Part shown: piece after piece, positions 39,652 to 47,525 of the stretch
How the letters are laid out: each line of letters opens with the position of its first letter
Numbering within the stretch: position 1 is the stretch's first letter
Translations under genes and position numbers: made by a program
Source: RGIG6353 sp045660745
GTDB taxonomy: Bacteria; Bacillota; Clostridia; Oscillospirales; SIG627
Assembly (NCBI GenBank): GCA_045660745.1
Contig: JAZREJ010000009.1
Location: 1-52,886, forward strand
Length of the DNA stretch: 52,886 bases
Direction of reading: 5' to 3'
Notes under the pieces: generated by a model
What the model was told of the DNA's origin: nothing
What the model saw: only the letters and a program-made list of their open reading frames with translations
Databases searched by the model: none

Positions 39652-40506
39652 ATGAAATATTTCTACGGAATTAATAAAACAAATGATGTTAATAATACTA
39701 AAATCGACGGCAAAGAATTTTCCACGCGCTCTGTTTCTGATTCTTATATCAAGGAAAGAGACGGCATAATCGAAGCAATTTCAGATAAGATAGGGCTTAA
39801 ATCTCTTACAATATCAAAGACTAAGAGCTTTATTTTTTCTCTTTCTCTGCTTGTGAGTATATGCGGAATTATTGCTGTTATAAGAGCTTTTGCCGGTAAT
39901 GATGATGCATTTGTATCCTCAAAAGACCTTCTCGGAAAACAAGTGTGGTTACCCATAGTGACGCTTCTTTCCCTCGGATATTTTTTCTTCTTTCTTGTAA
40001 AGCTTGTACAATCTGTTAAAAGCGTGAATTATGACAGTGCTTATGATGAGTTTAAACGCTTGAATGAGTTAAACGACAAAGTTATGCGCGATATGAAAGT
40101 GCCTGAAGACTCTCTTTCGATTGACATTTTTTCAGCAGATTATAAGGATGGGGGCTTTATAAAGAATCCCGACGGATGTGATTTCGCAAATTATTCTATA
40201 AGGCTTTATACAGAAGGTGAGAGTTTGTGTATATTCGACGGAGAGAATATATTTGAGTTCAAGTTTTCCGAACTTGTTAAGATTCATACGGTGAACGAAA
40301 AGGTAATTCTTTTTAAATGGAACAAGGAAACTCCGTTTGAAAGTGAAGAATGGAGCGAATATAAAGTTTCGGATGAGAAGAATGCCTGTATTTCCATCCC
40401 GACCTATCATATTCTCGAGGTGTCACGAAACGGCGCATCTTGGGGAATATACTTCGGGAATTATGACCTTGAACAGATTGAAAAACTAACAAATCTAAAA
40501 GCGTAA
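39652..40506 (+). CDS. Hypothetical two-helix membrane protein
   Basis: A 284-aa protein from ATG 39652, preceded by AGGAGTTGG. Two membrane helices lie at about 60-85 (FIFSLSLLVSICGIIAVIRAF) and 103-124 (PIVTLLSLGYFFFFLVKLV). The C-terminal half is soluble and cytoplasmic, rich in beta-like strands (FANYSIRLYTEGESLCIFDGENIFEF). I do not recognise the family. It lies alone between two terminators, so it is expressed independently. Confidence 0.65.
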   Translation: MKYFYGINKTNDVNNTKIDGKEFSTRSVSDSYIKERDGIIEAISDKIGLKSLTISKTKSFIFSLSLLVSICGIIAVIRAFAGNDDAFVSSKDLLGKQVWLPIVTLLSLGYFFFFLVKLVQSVKSVNYDSAYDEFKRLNELNDKVMRDMKVPEDSLSIDIFSADYKDGGFIKNPDGCDFANYSIRLYTEGESLCIFDGENIFEFKFSELVKIHTVNEKVILFKWNKETPFESEEWSEYKVSDEKNACISIPTYHILEVSRNGASWGIYFGNYDLEQIEKLTNLKA

Positions 40507-40719
40507 AAAACACATTTAACGAGTGCTTGCATGAAACTGATGAAAAATTTAGCATATGCGTTTACTGATTGTTTTAATTAATGGAATATCCGCCAAAAAG
40601 CGGCTCTGCCGGAGGTCTCCCTTTGCACAAGGGAGACTTTTTATTTGTTTGGAATCAAGCACTTACTCACAATTAATTTTTCTGTGCAAAAATCAAGAGT
40701 CTAATCATAAAATGCGATA
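40507..40719. repeat. Intergenic stretch with a hairpin repeat, no gene
   Basis: It holds CCGCCAAAAAGCGG and CTCTGCCGGAG blocks and then GTCTCCCTT-TGCAC-AAGGGAGAC (40615-40637), a perfect 9-bp stem followed by TTTTTATTT. The hairpin acts as a terminator for the gene ending at 40506. The CTTTGCACAAGGGAG core recurs in similar form near 11.85 kb. Confidence 0.6.
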
Positions 40720-40749
40720 TTGATATAATGCCTTTATTACTGTTATAAT
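40720..40749 (+). promoter_or_regulatory. Promoter of the XRE-TPR gene
   Basis: TTGATA (40720-40725), an 18-base spacer and TATAAT (40744-40749). It excludes the ATG at 40752 as a start codon because that ATG would lie at or before the transcription start. Confidence 0.7.
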
Positions 40750-40793
40750 ATATGCGTAAGCTTACGAAAAACAAAAAAGGAGATTACTTATAT

Positions 40794-41720
40794 ATGAACT
40801 CAATTGTGTTTTCCGAAAATATGAAAAAATTCAGATTGGCAAAAAAGTACACACAGGAAGACGTTGCCGAAAAGCTTTGCGTAACTGCTCAAAGTGTGTC
40901 ACGATGGGAGTGCGGTACCACTTTGCCCGACGTACTGTTGCTTCCTGAGATTGCCAAGCTTTACGGTGTTATGGTAGATGACCTATTTAAAAAGCATTCT
41001 GTTGCTTATGATAATTATGCGCAAAGATTATCTTCGCTCTATGAAATAAGCAGAGACCCCGAGGACTTTTTGAGATGTCGTCTTGAATATCAAAAGCTGA
41101 TGAAATCAGGGGAATTATCGATGCATGACAAATGGGAATATGGTTGGCTCCATATGGCGATGATGAATGATTGTAAAAAAGAGGCGCTCAAATGGTTTGA
41201 TGAAGTTTTAGCCGATAAAACAGATAAAAACTCTTTACCGTACAGAAGAGCCGCTTCAATGAAACAGGATATGCTCTTTTCTATGGGCAAAGGCGAAGAA
41301 ATTCTGGCAGAACGTCAGCGTGAGATGGACGAAGCAGGCGGGGAGCTTGACGAGCGAGAGTGGTACTTATTGATTGAAGCATATGAGTATGCTCATCAAT
41401 ACGAAAAGGCACTGAATGTTTGTACAGAAGCACTGCAAAAACACCCTGATAATTGGGAATTGTGTTCGATAATGGGTCACATCTACTATTCTATGGAAAA
41501 ATATGAAGAGGCACTCGCATGGTACGAAAAGGCAGGAGAAATAGGAACATACTTTTGCGATGAAAAATATGACATCGCTTTGTGCTATCGCAAGCTCGGA
41601 AGATTCAAGGAAGCATATCAGGTCTATTTGGAAATTGCGGAAATTCACCGAAAAAACGGATATGATGTAGAGGCTGAACAGGCTTTAGGATATGCAAAGG
41701 AAATTGAAGATAAAATATAA
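40794..41720 (+). CDS. XRE-type helix-turn-helix protein with TPR domain
   Basis: A 308-aa protein. Residues 5-60 form a Cro/CI-type DNA-binding domain (FSENMKKFRLAKKYTQEDVAEKLCVTAQSVSRWECGTTLPDV). The rest consists of tetratricopeptide-like helices (WYLLIEAYEYAHQYEKALNV, WELCSIMGHIYYSMEKYEEALAWYEKAGEIG, YDIALCYRKLGRFKEAYQVY). The layout recalls Rgg/PlcR-type peptide-sensing regulators, but no signalling peptide gene is visible nearby. ATG 40794 is used on promoter evidence; the GGAG is 11 bases upstream, a little far. Confidence 0.82.
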   Translation: MNSIVFSENMKKFRLAKKYTQEDVAEKLCVTAQSVSRWECGTTLPDVLLLPEIAKLYGVMVDDLFKKHSVAYDNYAQRLSSLYEISRDPEDFLRCRLEYQKLMKSGELSMHDKWEYGWLHMAMMNDCKKEALKWFDEVLADKTDKNSLPYRRAASMKQDMLFSMGKGEEILAERQREMDEAGGELDEREWYLLIEAYEYAHQYEKALNVCTEALQKHPDNWELCSIMGHIYYSMEKYEEALAWYEKAGEIGTYFCDEKYDIALCYRKLGRFKEAYQVYLEIAEIHRKNGYDVEAEQALGYAKEIEDKI

Positions 41721-41816
41721 TCATAAATTTGTCGTAATATGTGCTTGAATTTGCGTTCGCAAATCCACCACTATGTCTTAATCAAGAATTACAAAATTTA
41801 TGGTAAAGGTAGTTTA

Positions 41817-41852
41817 AAAGCACTTATGGAAAGCTCCTATAAGTGCTTTTTT
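41817..41852 (+). terminator. Hairpin terminator after the XRE-TPR gene
   Basis: A perfect 12-bp stem (AAAAGCACTTAT with ATAAGTGCTTTT) with an 11-base loop, followed by TT and ATAGG, about 95 bases past the stop. A copy of the TAGGAAATTG repeat (41854-41903) follows directly. Confidence 0.7.
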
Positions 41853-41853
41853 A

Positions 41854-41903
41854 TAGGAAATTGAGTGCTTAACTGCAATTTTGCATATTACAAAAAGTGT
41901 ACC
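41854..41903. repeat. Second copy of the TAGGAAATTG intergenic repeat
   Basis: TAGGAAATTG, then GCAATTTTGCA, ACAAAAAGTGTACC, in the same order and orientation as at 35583-35625 but with an 11-base instead of a 3-base centre. Probably a small lineage-specific intergenic repeat. Confidence 0.5.
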
Positions 41904-41964
41904 CGTACCCCCAAAAATATGGGAGGTACGGGAGTTGAAGTGATAATATAGTTATAATTTTTTA

Positions 41965-42396
41965 TTACTCGAGCGCTTCAGCTTCCTCTTTGGTTTTGTG
42001 AATTGTACCAAACGGGTGCGTAGGAGGAGCGTATACAGAATATAGTTTGAGAGGTGTCGTTCCGATGTTTGTAATCTTGTGCCAGAATCCCGCTGGAATA
42101 ATTATAGCATAGTCACTGTCAACAAAGCGTTTGTAATTCAGAGTGTTTTTGTCTTGTCCCATTTCTGCAAGTCCCTTACCCGATTCTATTTTTATAAATT
42201 GGTCAAGGGCGCCATGCTGTTCAAGCGCAATGCTTTCCTTAGGCGGGATGGTCATGAGCGTTACTTGCATGTAGGTGCCGGTCCATAAAGCTGTTCTGAA
42301 ATTTTTGTTTACATTTGTGTATCTGTCTATGTTGACTATGAGAGGCGATGAGCCGTAATCCATTATAAACGGCTCTTTGAAAGAGTGATGTATCAT
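41965..42396 (-). CDS. Cupin-domain protein (mannose-6-phosphate isomerase-like)
   Basis: A 143-aa single-domain cupin. The first motif is degenerate (SIALEQHGALDQFIKIESGKGLA), and the second is DYAIIIPAGFWHKITNIGTTPLKLYSVYAPP, with its histidine retained. HPFGTIHKT at the end is common in the YlbA/ManC-like cupin group. It may be an isomerase or a small-molecule-binding protein; the reaction is not known. GGAGG lies eight bases before the ATG. It stands alone, behind the gatB terminator on the same strand. Confidence 0.85.
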   Translation of the reverse strand: MIHHSFKEPFIMDYGSSPLIVNIDRYTNVNKNFRTALWTGTYMQVTLMTIPPKESIALEQHGALDQFIKIESGKGLAEMGQDKNTLNYKRFVDSDYAIIIPAGFWHKITNIGTTPLKLYSVYAPPTHPFGTIHKTKEEAEALE

Positions 42397-42467
42397 ATAA
42401 CAAACCTCCGTAATGTTCCTTCATTTCAGTATATGTTACATCACGTATCATGTCACAAAAAACGAGA

Positions 42468-42486
42468 GCCGAGTCATAGACTCGGC
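42468..42486 (-). terminator. Terminator of the aspS-gatCAB operon
   Basis: GCCGAGTC, ATA loop, GACTCGGC, with A-rich left and T-rich right arms on the minus strand (CTCGTTTTTTG). It lies just past the gatB stop. Confidence 0.85.
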
Positions 42487-42494
42487 CCAATTTT

Positions 42495-43937
42495 TTAAAG
42501 CTTGTTAATTTCGTCGATAAGGATATTTTTGAGTACCTGCGGGTCACAGTTGCCGCGAAGCTCCTTCATACACTTGCCGTATATGGACATGAGTGCCTTT
42601 TCCTTACCTCCCTTATAGTCTGCAACTGCCTTGGGGTCAGCCTCAATTGCCGCCTTAACGGTCTTCTCGATAAGTCCTGTATCGTTGGATACGATGAACT
42701 CATGAGCTTTTGCATATTCTTCGGGAACAATAGTTGTATCTTCAAACATTTCGGCAAGTATCTTCTTGGCGTTAGCACGTCCAACCTTACCACCTGTAAC
42801 GAGAAGTATAAGCTCTCCGAGAGCCTTTGCGTTTATGGAGAGCATATCGTAGGTCATCTGCTTGGCGTTAAGAATGCTCATAACTTCGGATATCATCCAG
42901 TTCGCCGCATCCTTTGCACTCTTGCATATGTCGTAAGCCCCCTCAAAGCATTCGCAAAGCGCAATGCTCTTTGTAAGCTGCTCAGCATCGTATTCACTGA
43001 GTCCAAGCTCTTCAACGTAACGAGCTTTTTTAACCTCGGGAAATTCGGGAAGGGAAGCCTTGACTGAATCAAACCATTCGTCATCAATTACAACAGGCAT
43101 TACGTTGGGGTCGGGGAAGTAACGGTAATCGCCTGCGGTTTCCTTGGATCTCATGGCGTAGCTCTTACCTTTGATATCGTCCCAGCGTCTTGTCTCCTGA
43201 ACGAGCACTTCTGTGCCGTTTTCAATGGCATCTATATGACGTGCTGTCTCGTATTCTATTGCGCGCTTGATAGCCTCGATGGAGTTCATGTTCTTCATCT
43301 CGGTACGAACGCCGTACTTTTCGCTTCCTTCGGGACGAACGGACAAGTTAACGTCACAACGCATTGTTCCGTGTGCCATTTCGCACTCAGCAACCTTTGC
43401 AAAGCGGAGAAGATTCTTAAGTCTGTCAAGATATACTTCAACTTCTTCCGCACTTGAAAGGTCTGGCTGGCTTACGATTTCGATGAGTGGAACACTTGTA
43501 CGGTTGAAGTCAACATGAGTGGTATCCTCTCGAATATCGTGCACGAGCTTACCCGCATCCTCTTCCATGTGAATTTGCTTGATTCTTACGTTCTTTTTAC
43601 CCTTGGATGTCTCGATCTCAACAAGACCGTTTACTGCAACGGGTGCAAACCACTGTGTGGTTTGATAAGCCGCGGGAAGGTCGGGGTAGTAGTAGCTCTT
43701 TTTATCAAAGGTTGTTACTCTGTTGATATCACAAGCAAGCATAAGACCTGCCTTCATACCAAAGTCAACAACTCTCTTGTTTACAACAGGGAGCATACCC
43801 GGCATGCCGCAGCAGGCAGGGCAAACGTGCTCGTTGGGGTCAGCACCGTATGAATGTGCCGAGCAGGAGCAGAAGATCTTTGAGTTGGTCGCAAGTTCAA
43901 CGTGAACCTCAAGACCGATGACTGTTTCGTATTTCAT
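42495..43937 (-). CDS. gatB: Asp/Glu-tRNA amidotransferase subunit B
   Basis: A 480-aa kinase/amidotransferase subunit that phosphorylates misacylated Asp-tRNA(Asn) or Glu-tRNA(Gln) and passes ammonia to it. It has the normal start IGLEVHVELATNSKIFC, the zinc site CSCS...CPACCG, and the HMEEDAGKLVHD and DFNRTSVPLIEIVS segments. The tail domain (about 330-480) with the usual GKVGRANAKKIL is present. Length and motifs are intact, in contrast to GatA. It is the last gene of the aspS-gatC-gatA-gatB operon. Confidence 0.96.
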   Translation of the reverse strand: MKYETVIGLEVHVELATNSKIFCSCSAHSYGADPNEHVCPACCGMPGMLPVVNKRVVDFGMKAGLMLACDINRVTTFDKKSYYYPDLPAAYQTTQWFAPVAVNGLVEIETSKGKKNVRIKQIHMEEDAGKLVHDIREDTTHVDFNRTSVPLIEIVSQPDLSSAEEVEVYLDRLKNLLRFAKVAECEMAHGTMRCDVNLSVRPEGSEKYGVRTEMKNMNSIEAIKRAIEYETARHIDAIENGTEVLVQETRRWDDIKGKSYAMRSKETAGDYRYFPDPNVMPVVIDDEWFDSVKASLPEFPEVKKARYVEELGLSEYDAEQLTKSIALCECFEGAYDICKSAKDAANWMISEVMSILNAKQMTYDMLSINAKALGELILLVTGGKVGRANAKKILAEMFEDTTIVPEEYAKAHEFIVSNDTGLIEKTVKAAIEADPKAVADYKGGKEKALMSIYGKCMKELRGNCDPQVLKNILIDEINKL

Positions 43938-43952
43938 AGTCTGTCCTCCTCC

Positions 43953-45092
43953 TTATAATACTTTTGCGGCATCGAGAAGCGCATATTCCGAGAATGCTTT
44001 TCCGATGAGTTGAACGCCACCTGCAACAACTGCGGGAAGACCTGTTATTGATGCGGGAGCGGTGTAGAAGTTTTCTTCAAAAGCGACCTGATTGTCACTT
44101 TCTGCAAATTCCTTTGTATATGCCATTTTTGAAGTTGCGGGAAGAATAACTGCATCGAAGCTTTCGAATATCTTTGCAAATTCCTCAACAATTACTCGTC
44201 TTGTACGAAGAGCCTTGTCATATACCTTCATGTAATTGTCTGTTGAAAGTGTCTCCGAGCCAAAGAGAATAGCGGTCTTGAGAAGCTCTCCAAAAGCCTC
44301 TGTACGGCTGTTGGTGTAAAGCTCGTCGATGCCCGAGAAGTTTTCAGCGCGGTATCCGTATTTTACACCATCATAACGGGAAACGTTATTGCAGAGCTCG
44401 GCACTCATAAGAACGTTCCAAGCGATTTTTGAAAGACTTATGATTGAGTCATCAATTTCAACTACCTCAATGCCACTCTTCTTGAATGCTTCAACTGCGG
44501 CATCAAGTTTTGCACGGGTGTCGGCATCAATTCCCTCAGTCATTGATTTAAGAAGCGCGATTCTTTCTACCTTCTTTGCGTTTTCGCTCACAGCAATAAC
44601 GGAAGTGGGAAGGCTGGTGCCGTCTTTATCGTCGTGACCCGAAATTGCTTTAAGTGCTTCCGCTGCACAGCAAGGGCACTTTGAAATAATGCTTACAGTC
44701 TCACCTGAGCAAGCAACGGGAACAGTACCGTAACGGGACACTGTACCGTAGGTGGGCTTTACCGAGACGAGTTCGCTCTGAGCTGCAGCACGTCTTACAT
44801 AGCCGTTTACGTCAAGCGCAAGTCCGATTGCATCGTTTTCGCAAATTGCTTTTGCAAGGGGATTTATCAGCTTTCCATCCTCGTATACAGCCCCCTTGTA
44901 GGATGTCTCTCCGAGGAGGTCAATCGCAAATTCACCGACCTGACATTTACCCTCGAGTGTGTAATCTGCAGAAATCATGCGTGTAAGTGCTTCTGCTTCA
45001 AAAAGACTGACGTAACCGTCGAGCATCTTAGAGCCCGCAGTGGTCGGAATATCTATTGTAAGGATCATATCGTCTGTAAAAAGTTTTTTCAT
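43953..45092 (-). CDS. gatA: GatA-like amidase subunit, shortened and without catalytic serines
   Basis: A 379-aa GatA homologue (typical length about 485). ATG 45092 follows AAGGAGGG. The alignment core KPTYGTVSRYG (112-122) is exact, and K49 in EGKCQVGEFA matches the catalytic lysine. But the GGSSGGSA segment carrying the cis-serine is missing. The nucleophile position, DTGGSIRQPA in active enzymes, reads DVNGYVRRAA, with Y98 instead of serine. The N-terminal 60 residues are also absent. It can hardly hydrolyse glutamine. The rest of the fold (RYDGVKYGYR, SITGLPAVVAGG) is kept, and the gene is intact inside the gat operon, so it probably still serves as a structural partner of GatB. Confidence 0.88.
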   Translation of the reverse strand: MKKLFTDDMILTIDIPTTAGSKMLDGYVSLFEAEALTRMISADYTLEGKCQVGEFAIDLLGETSYKGAVYEDGKLINPLAKAICENDAIGLALDVNGYVRRAAAQSELVSVKPTYGTVSRYGTVPVACSGETVSIISKCPCCAAEALKAISGHDDKDGTSLPTSVIAVSENAKKVERIALLKSMTEGIDADTRAKLDAAVEAFKKSGIEVVEIDDSIISLSKIAWNVLMSAELCNNVSRYDGVKYGYRAENFSGIDELYTNSRTEAFGELLKTAILFGSETLSTDNYMKVYDKALRTRRVIVEEFAKIFESFDAVILPATSKMAYTKEFAESDNQVAFEENFYTAPASITGLPAVVAGGVQLIGKAFSEYALLDAAKVL

Positions 45093-45103
45093 GATATCCC
45101 TCC

Positions 45104-45385
45104 TTATTCTACAACACGGGGTACACACCAATATCCCTCGTCGGTCTCGGGCGCTCCGCTCTGGAGCGCCTCGCGGGTGAAGGGCTGGGATACCACGTCT
45201 TCTCGTACTACCGTCATAATGGGCATAACGTGTACCATTCTTTCGGTATTTGTCGTGTCTATTGCATTAAGCTTTTCAAGCTCCGATTCTCTCTTTTTGA
45301 AGAAAGCAAGAACATCCTCTTTCTGGGTTTCTGTTAGGCGGAGCTGGTTGAGCAGTTCTAGTCGTCTGAGTATCTCTCTATCCAT
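45104..45385 (-). CDS. gatC: Asp/Glu-tRNA amidotransferase subunit C
   Basis: A 93-aa small subunit that wraps around GatA and GatB and stabilises the complex. The N-terminal part (EILRRLELLNQLRLTETQKEDVLAFF) and the C-terminal VVREDVVSQPFTREALQSGAPETDEGYWCVPRVVE are clearly GatC (the VPRVVE end is a hallmark). ATG 45385 is taken because AAGGAG is eight bases upstream; the GTG three codons earlier overlaps that site. It lies between aspS and gatA in the operon. Confidence 0.92.
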   Translation of the reverse strand: MDREILRRLELLNQLRLTETQKEDVLAFFKKRESELEKLNAIDTTNTERMVHVMPIMTVVREDVVSQPFTREALQSGAPETDEGYWCVPRVVE

Positions 45386-45413
45386 AATGTTCACTCCTTT
45401 TTTAGTGTGAAGA

Positions 45414-47189
45414 TTAGTCTCTAACCTTTATGTGTACCTCACGGAGCTGCTGTTCGGTTACTTCACCGGGAGCGCCCATCATTACGTCCTGAGCATTTCC
45501 GTTGAGCGGGAATGCAATGACGTCACGGATGGTTTCTTCTCCTGCGATGAGCATTATCATTCTGTCAACGCCGGGAGCCATACCAGCGTGAGGAGGAGCA
45601 CCAAATGCGAATGCAGTATAAAGCGCACCAAATTTAGCCTTGAGGGTTTCTTCACCATATCCTGCGATTTCAAATGCTTTTCTCATGATTTCGGGGTTGT
45701 GGTTACGTACAGCGCCCGACGAAAGCTCAACAGCGTTACATACGATGTCATACTGGTAAGCAAATATTTCAAGCGGATCTTTGTTTAGAAGCGCATCCAT
45801 ACCACCCTGTGGCATTGAGAAGGGGTTGTGAGTAAAGTCTATCTTACCTGTTTCTTCGTTAAGCTCATACATGGGCAAGTCAACGATGAAGCAGAATTCG
45901 AAGCTGTCATCCTTGATAAGACCGAGCTCGTTTGCAATCCATGTTCTCATTTCGCCTGAAAGACGGTTGATAACGGAAGCGGAGTCACTGATAAAGAAGA
46001 GGGATTCTCCTTCCTTGATTCCAACAAGTTCTGTGAGCTCTGCTTTTTGTTCTTCGGTAAGGAACTTTGCAATGGGGCCCTTGTATTCGCCGTCTTCAAG
46101 TGTGATATATCCGATACCGAACTTCATGCCGATGCTTCTGGAATAAGCGTCAATTGCCTTTTCAAAAGCCTTCTTTCCATCACCGTCACCATCCTTTTTA
46201 ACAAGGTAGTTTGCAACGATACCGCGAACGAGCTTGTTCTTGAAGGGAACTGTTCTGCCATTGATTGTAAGGAATTCGTTCTTAGCAAAGAAGACTGTAA
46301 GGTCGTGTATGATGAGGGGGTTACGAAGGTCGGGCTTGTCAGAGCCGTATTTGAGCATTGCATCAGCAAACGTGATGCGGCGGAAGGGAGGCTTTGAAAC
46401 CTTCTTGTCCGAGAACTTTGTAAAAGTGTTGTATACAACTGTTTCGGCAACTGCAAATACATCCTCCTGTGTTGCAAATGACATTTCGAAGTCGAGCTGA
46501 TAGAATTCTCCGGGAGAACGGTCCTGACGTGCATCCTCGTCTCTGAAGCAGGGAGCAATCTGGAAGTAACGGTCAAAGCCGGATGTCATCAGAAGCTGCT
46601 TAAATTGCTGGGGAGCTTGAGGGAGAGCATAGAACTTGCCCTTGTGCTTGCGGCTGGGAACGAGATAGTCACGAGCACCTTCGGGAGAGGAAGCGGTGAG
46701 TATAGGAGTCTGTATTTCGAGGAACCCAAGCTCCTCCATCTGTGAGCGGAGATAGCTGAGTATTTTTGAACGAAGTACGATATTATCATGAATCTTGCGG
46801 TTTCTGAGGTCGAGATATCTATACTTGAGTCTTACGTCCTCACGAGTCTGAGTGGAAGCGTCGATTTCAAATGGGAGACCGAGCTGACAGGGACCGAGAA
46901 CTTCGATCTTGTCACACTTGACTTCAATGTGACCTGTTGCAAGCTTGGGATTAACGGTTTCTTCGTCTCTCTTTGTTACTTCACCTTCGATGAGAACTAC
47001 AGTTTCCTTAGTAATTCCGGAAAGCATCTTGTCGTCGGAAAATACTACTTGAGTTGTTCCGTAGTGGTCGCGAAGGTCAACAAAAAGTACCCCTCCGTGG
47101 TCACGGATGGTCTCTACCCAACCTGTGAGGGTAACTCTCTGACCGATGTGTGCTGTGCCGAGTTCATTACAGTTATGTGTTCTTAACAT
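45414..47189 (-). CDS. aspS: Aspartyl-tRNA synthetase (probably non-discriminating)
   Basis: A 591-aa class IIb synthetase with the bacterial insertion domain. The OB-fold anticodon domain (1-110: VTLTGWVETIRDHGGVLFVDLRDHYG) is followed by motif 2 (FRDEDARQDRSPGEFYQLDFEMSF) and motif 3 (GMAPGVDRMIMLIAGEETIRDVIAFP). In an operon with gatCAB it most likely charges both tRNA(Asp) and tRNA(Asn), the latter then being amidated. It is preceded by a T-box leader. Confidence 0.96.
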   Translation of the reverse strand: MLRTHNCNELGTAHIGQRVTLTGWVETIRDHGGVLFVDLRDHYGTTQVVFSDDKMLSGITKETVVLIEGEVTKRDEETVNPKLATGHIEVKCDKIEVLGPCQLGLPFEIDASTQTREDVRLKYRYLDLRNRKIHDNIVLRSKILSYLRSQMEELGFLEIQTPILTASSPEGARDYLVPSRKHKGKFYALPQAPQQFKQLLMTSGFDRYFQIAPCFRDEDARQDRSPGEFYQLDFEMSFATQEDVFAVAETVVYNTFTKFSDKKVSKPPFRRITFADAMLKYGSDKPDLRNPLIIHDLTVFFAKNEFLTINGRTVPFKNKLVRGIVANYLVKKDGDGDGKKAFEKAIDAYSRSIGMKFGIGYITLEDGEYKGPIAKFLTEEQKAELTELVGIKEGESLFFISDSASVINRLSGEMRTWIANELGLIKDDSFEFCFIVDLPMYELNEETGKIDFTHNPFSMPQGGMDALLNKDPLEIFAYQYDIVCNAVELSSGAVRNHNPEIMRKAFEIAGYGEETLKAKFGALYTAFAFGAPPHAGMAPGVDRMIMLIAGEETIRDVIAFPLNGNAQDVMMGAPGEVTEQQLREVHIKVRD

Positions 47190-47246
47190 ATTCTGTACCT
47201 CCGATATATAATTTAATTCTTTAACTTATTAAATGGCCAAAAAATA

Positions 47247-47490
47247 AACCTTTCGCCCCCAATATGGGACGAAAGGTTCTCTTCCGCGATACCACCCAAA
47301 TTGACGGCAACAGCCGCCCTCTTAATTGCATCCTTACGGGATGAACGTGCGGTTCTAATCACGCTTTCGCGCTTTCTTCCGCAAGCTCGGGAGTGTTCTT
47401 CTCACAGGACCGATACTGTCTTCCCACCGTCGACAGCTCTCTTTTATGCGGGCTCCTGCAATACTCTCTCCGTCATAGCAAAAAATATTA
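47247..47490 (-). promoter_or_regulatory. T-box leader of the aspS-gat operon
   Basis: On the minus strand the T-box core GGGTGGTATCGCGG (47297-47284) is followed by a terminator (AACCTTTCG...CGAAAGGTT, 47278-47247) and a T-run. Upstream lies stem I, with its AGTA-type motif (GAGAGTATTG), the GGTGGGAAGACAG apical region, and GAGAAGAACACTCCCGAG on the 3' side. The specifier is in that last stretch: AAC (Asn) is the likely reading because the operon makes Asn-tRNA, but GAA cannot be excluded by eye. Uncharged tRNA would prevent termination and turn on the operon. Confidence 0.88.
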
Positions 47491-47496
47491 CATGGT

Positions 47497-47525
47497 ATTC
47501 TAACATTTTTTTGCTTTATTGTCAA
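47497..47525 (-). promoter_or_regulatory. Promoter of the T-box/aspS transcript
   Basis: TTGACA (47525-47520) and TAGAAT (47502-47497), 17 bases apart on the minus strand. It lies wholly in the end of the asparaginase gene; the first base triplet of the -10 is the asparaginase stop codon TAG. Confidence 0.85.
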
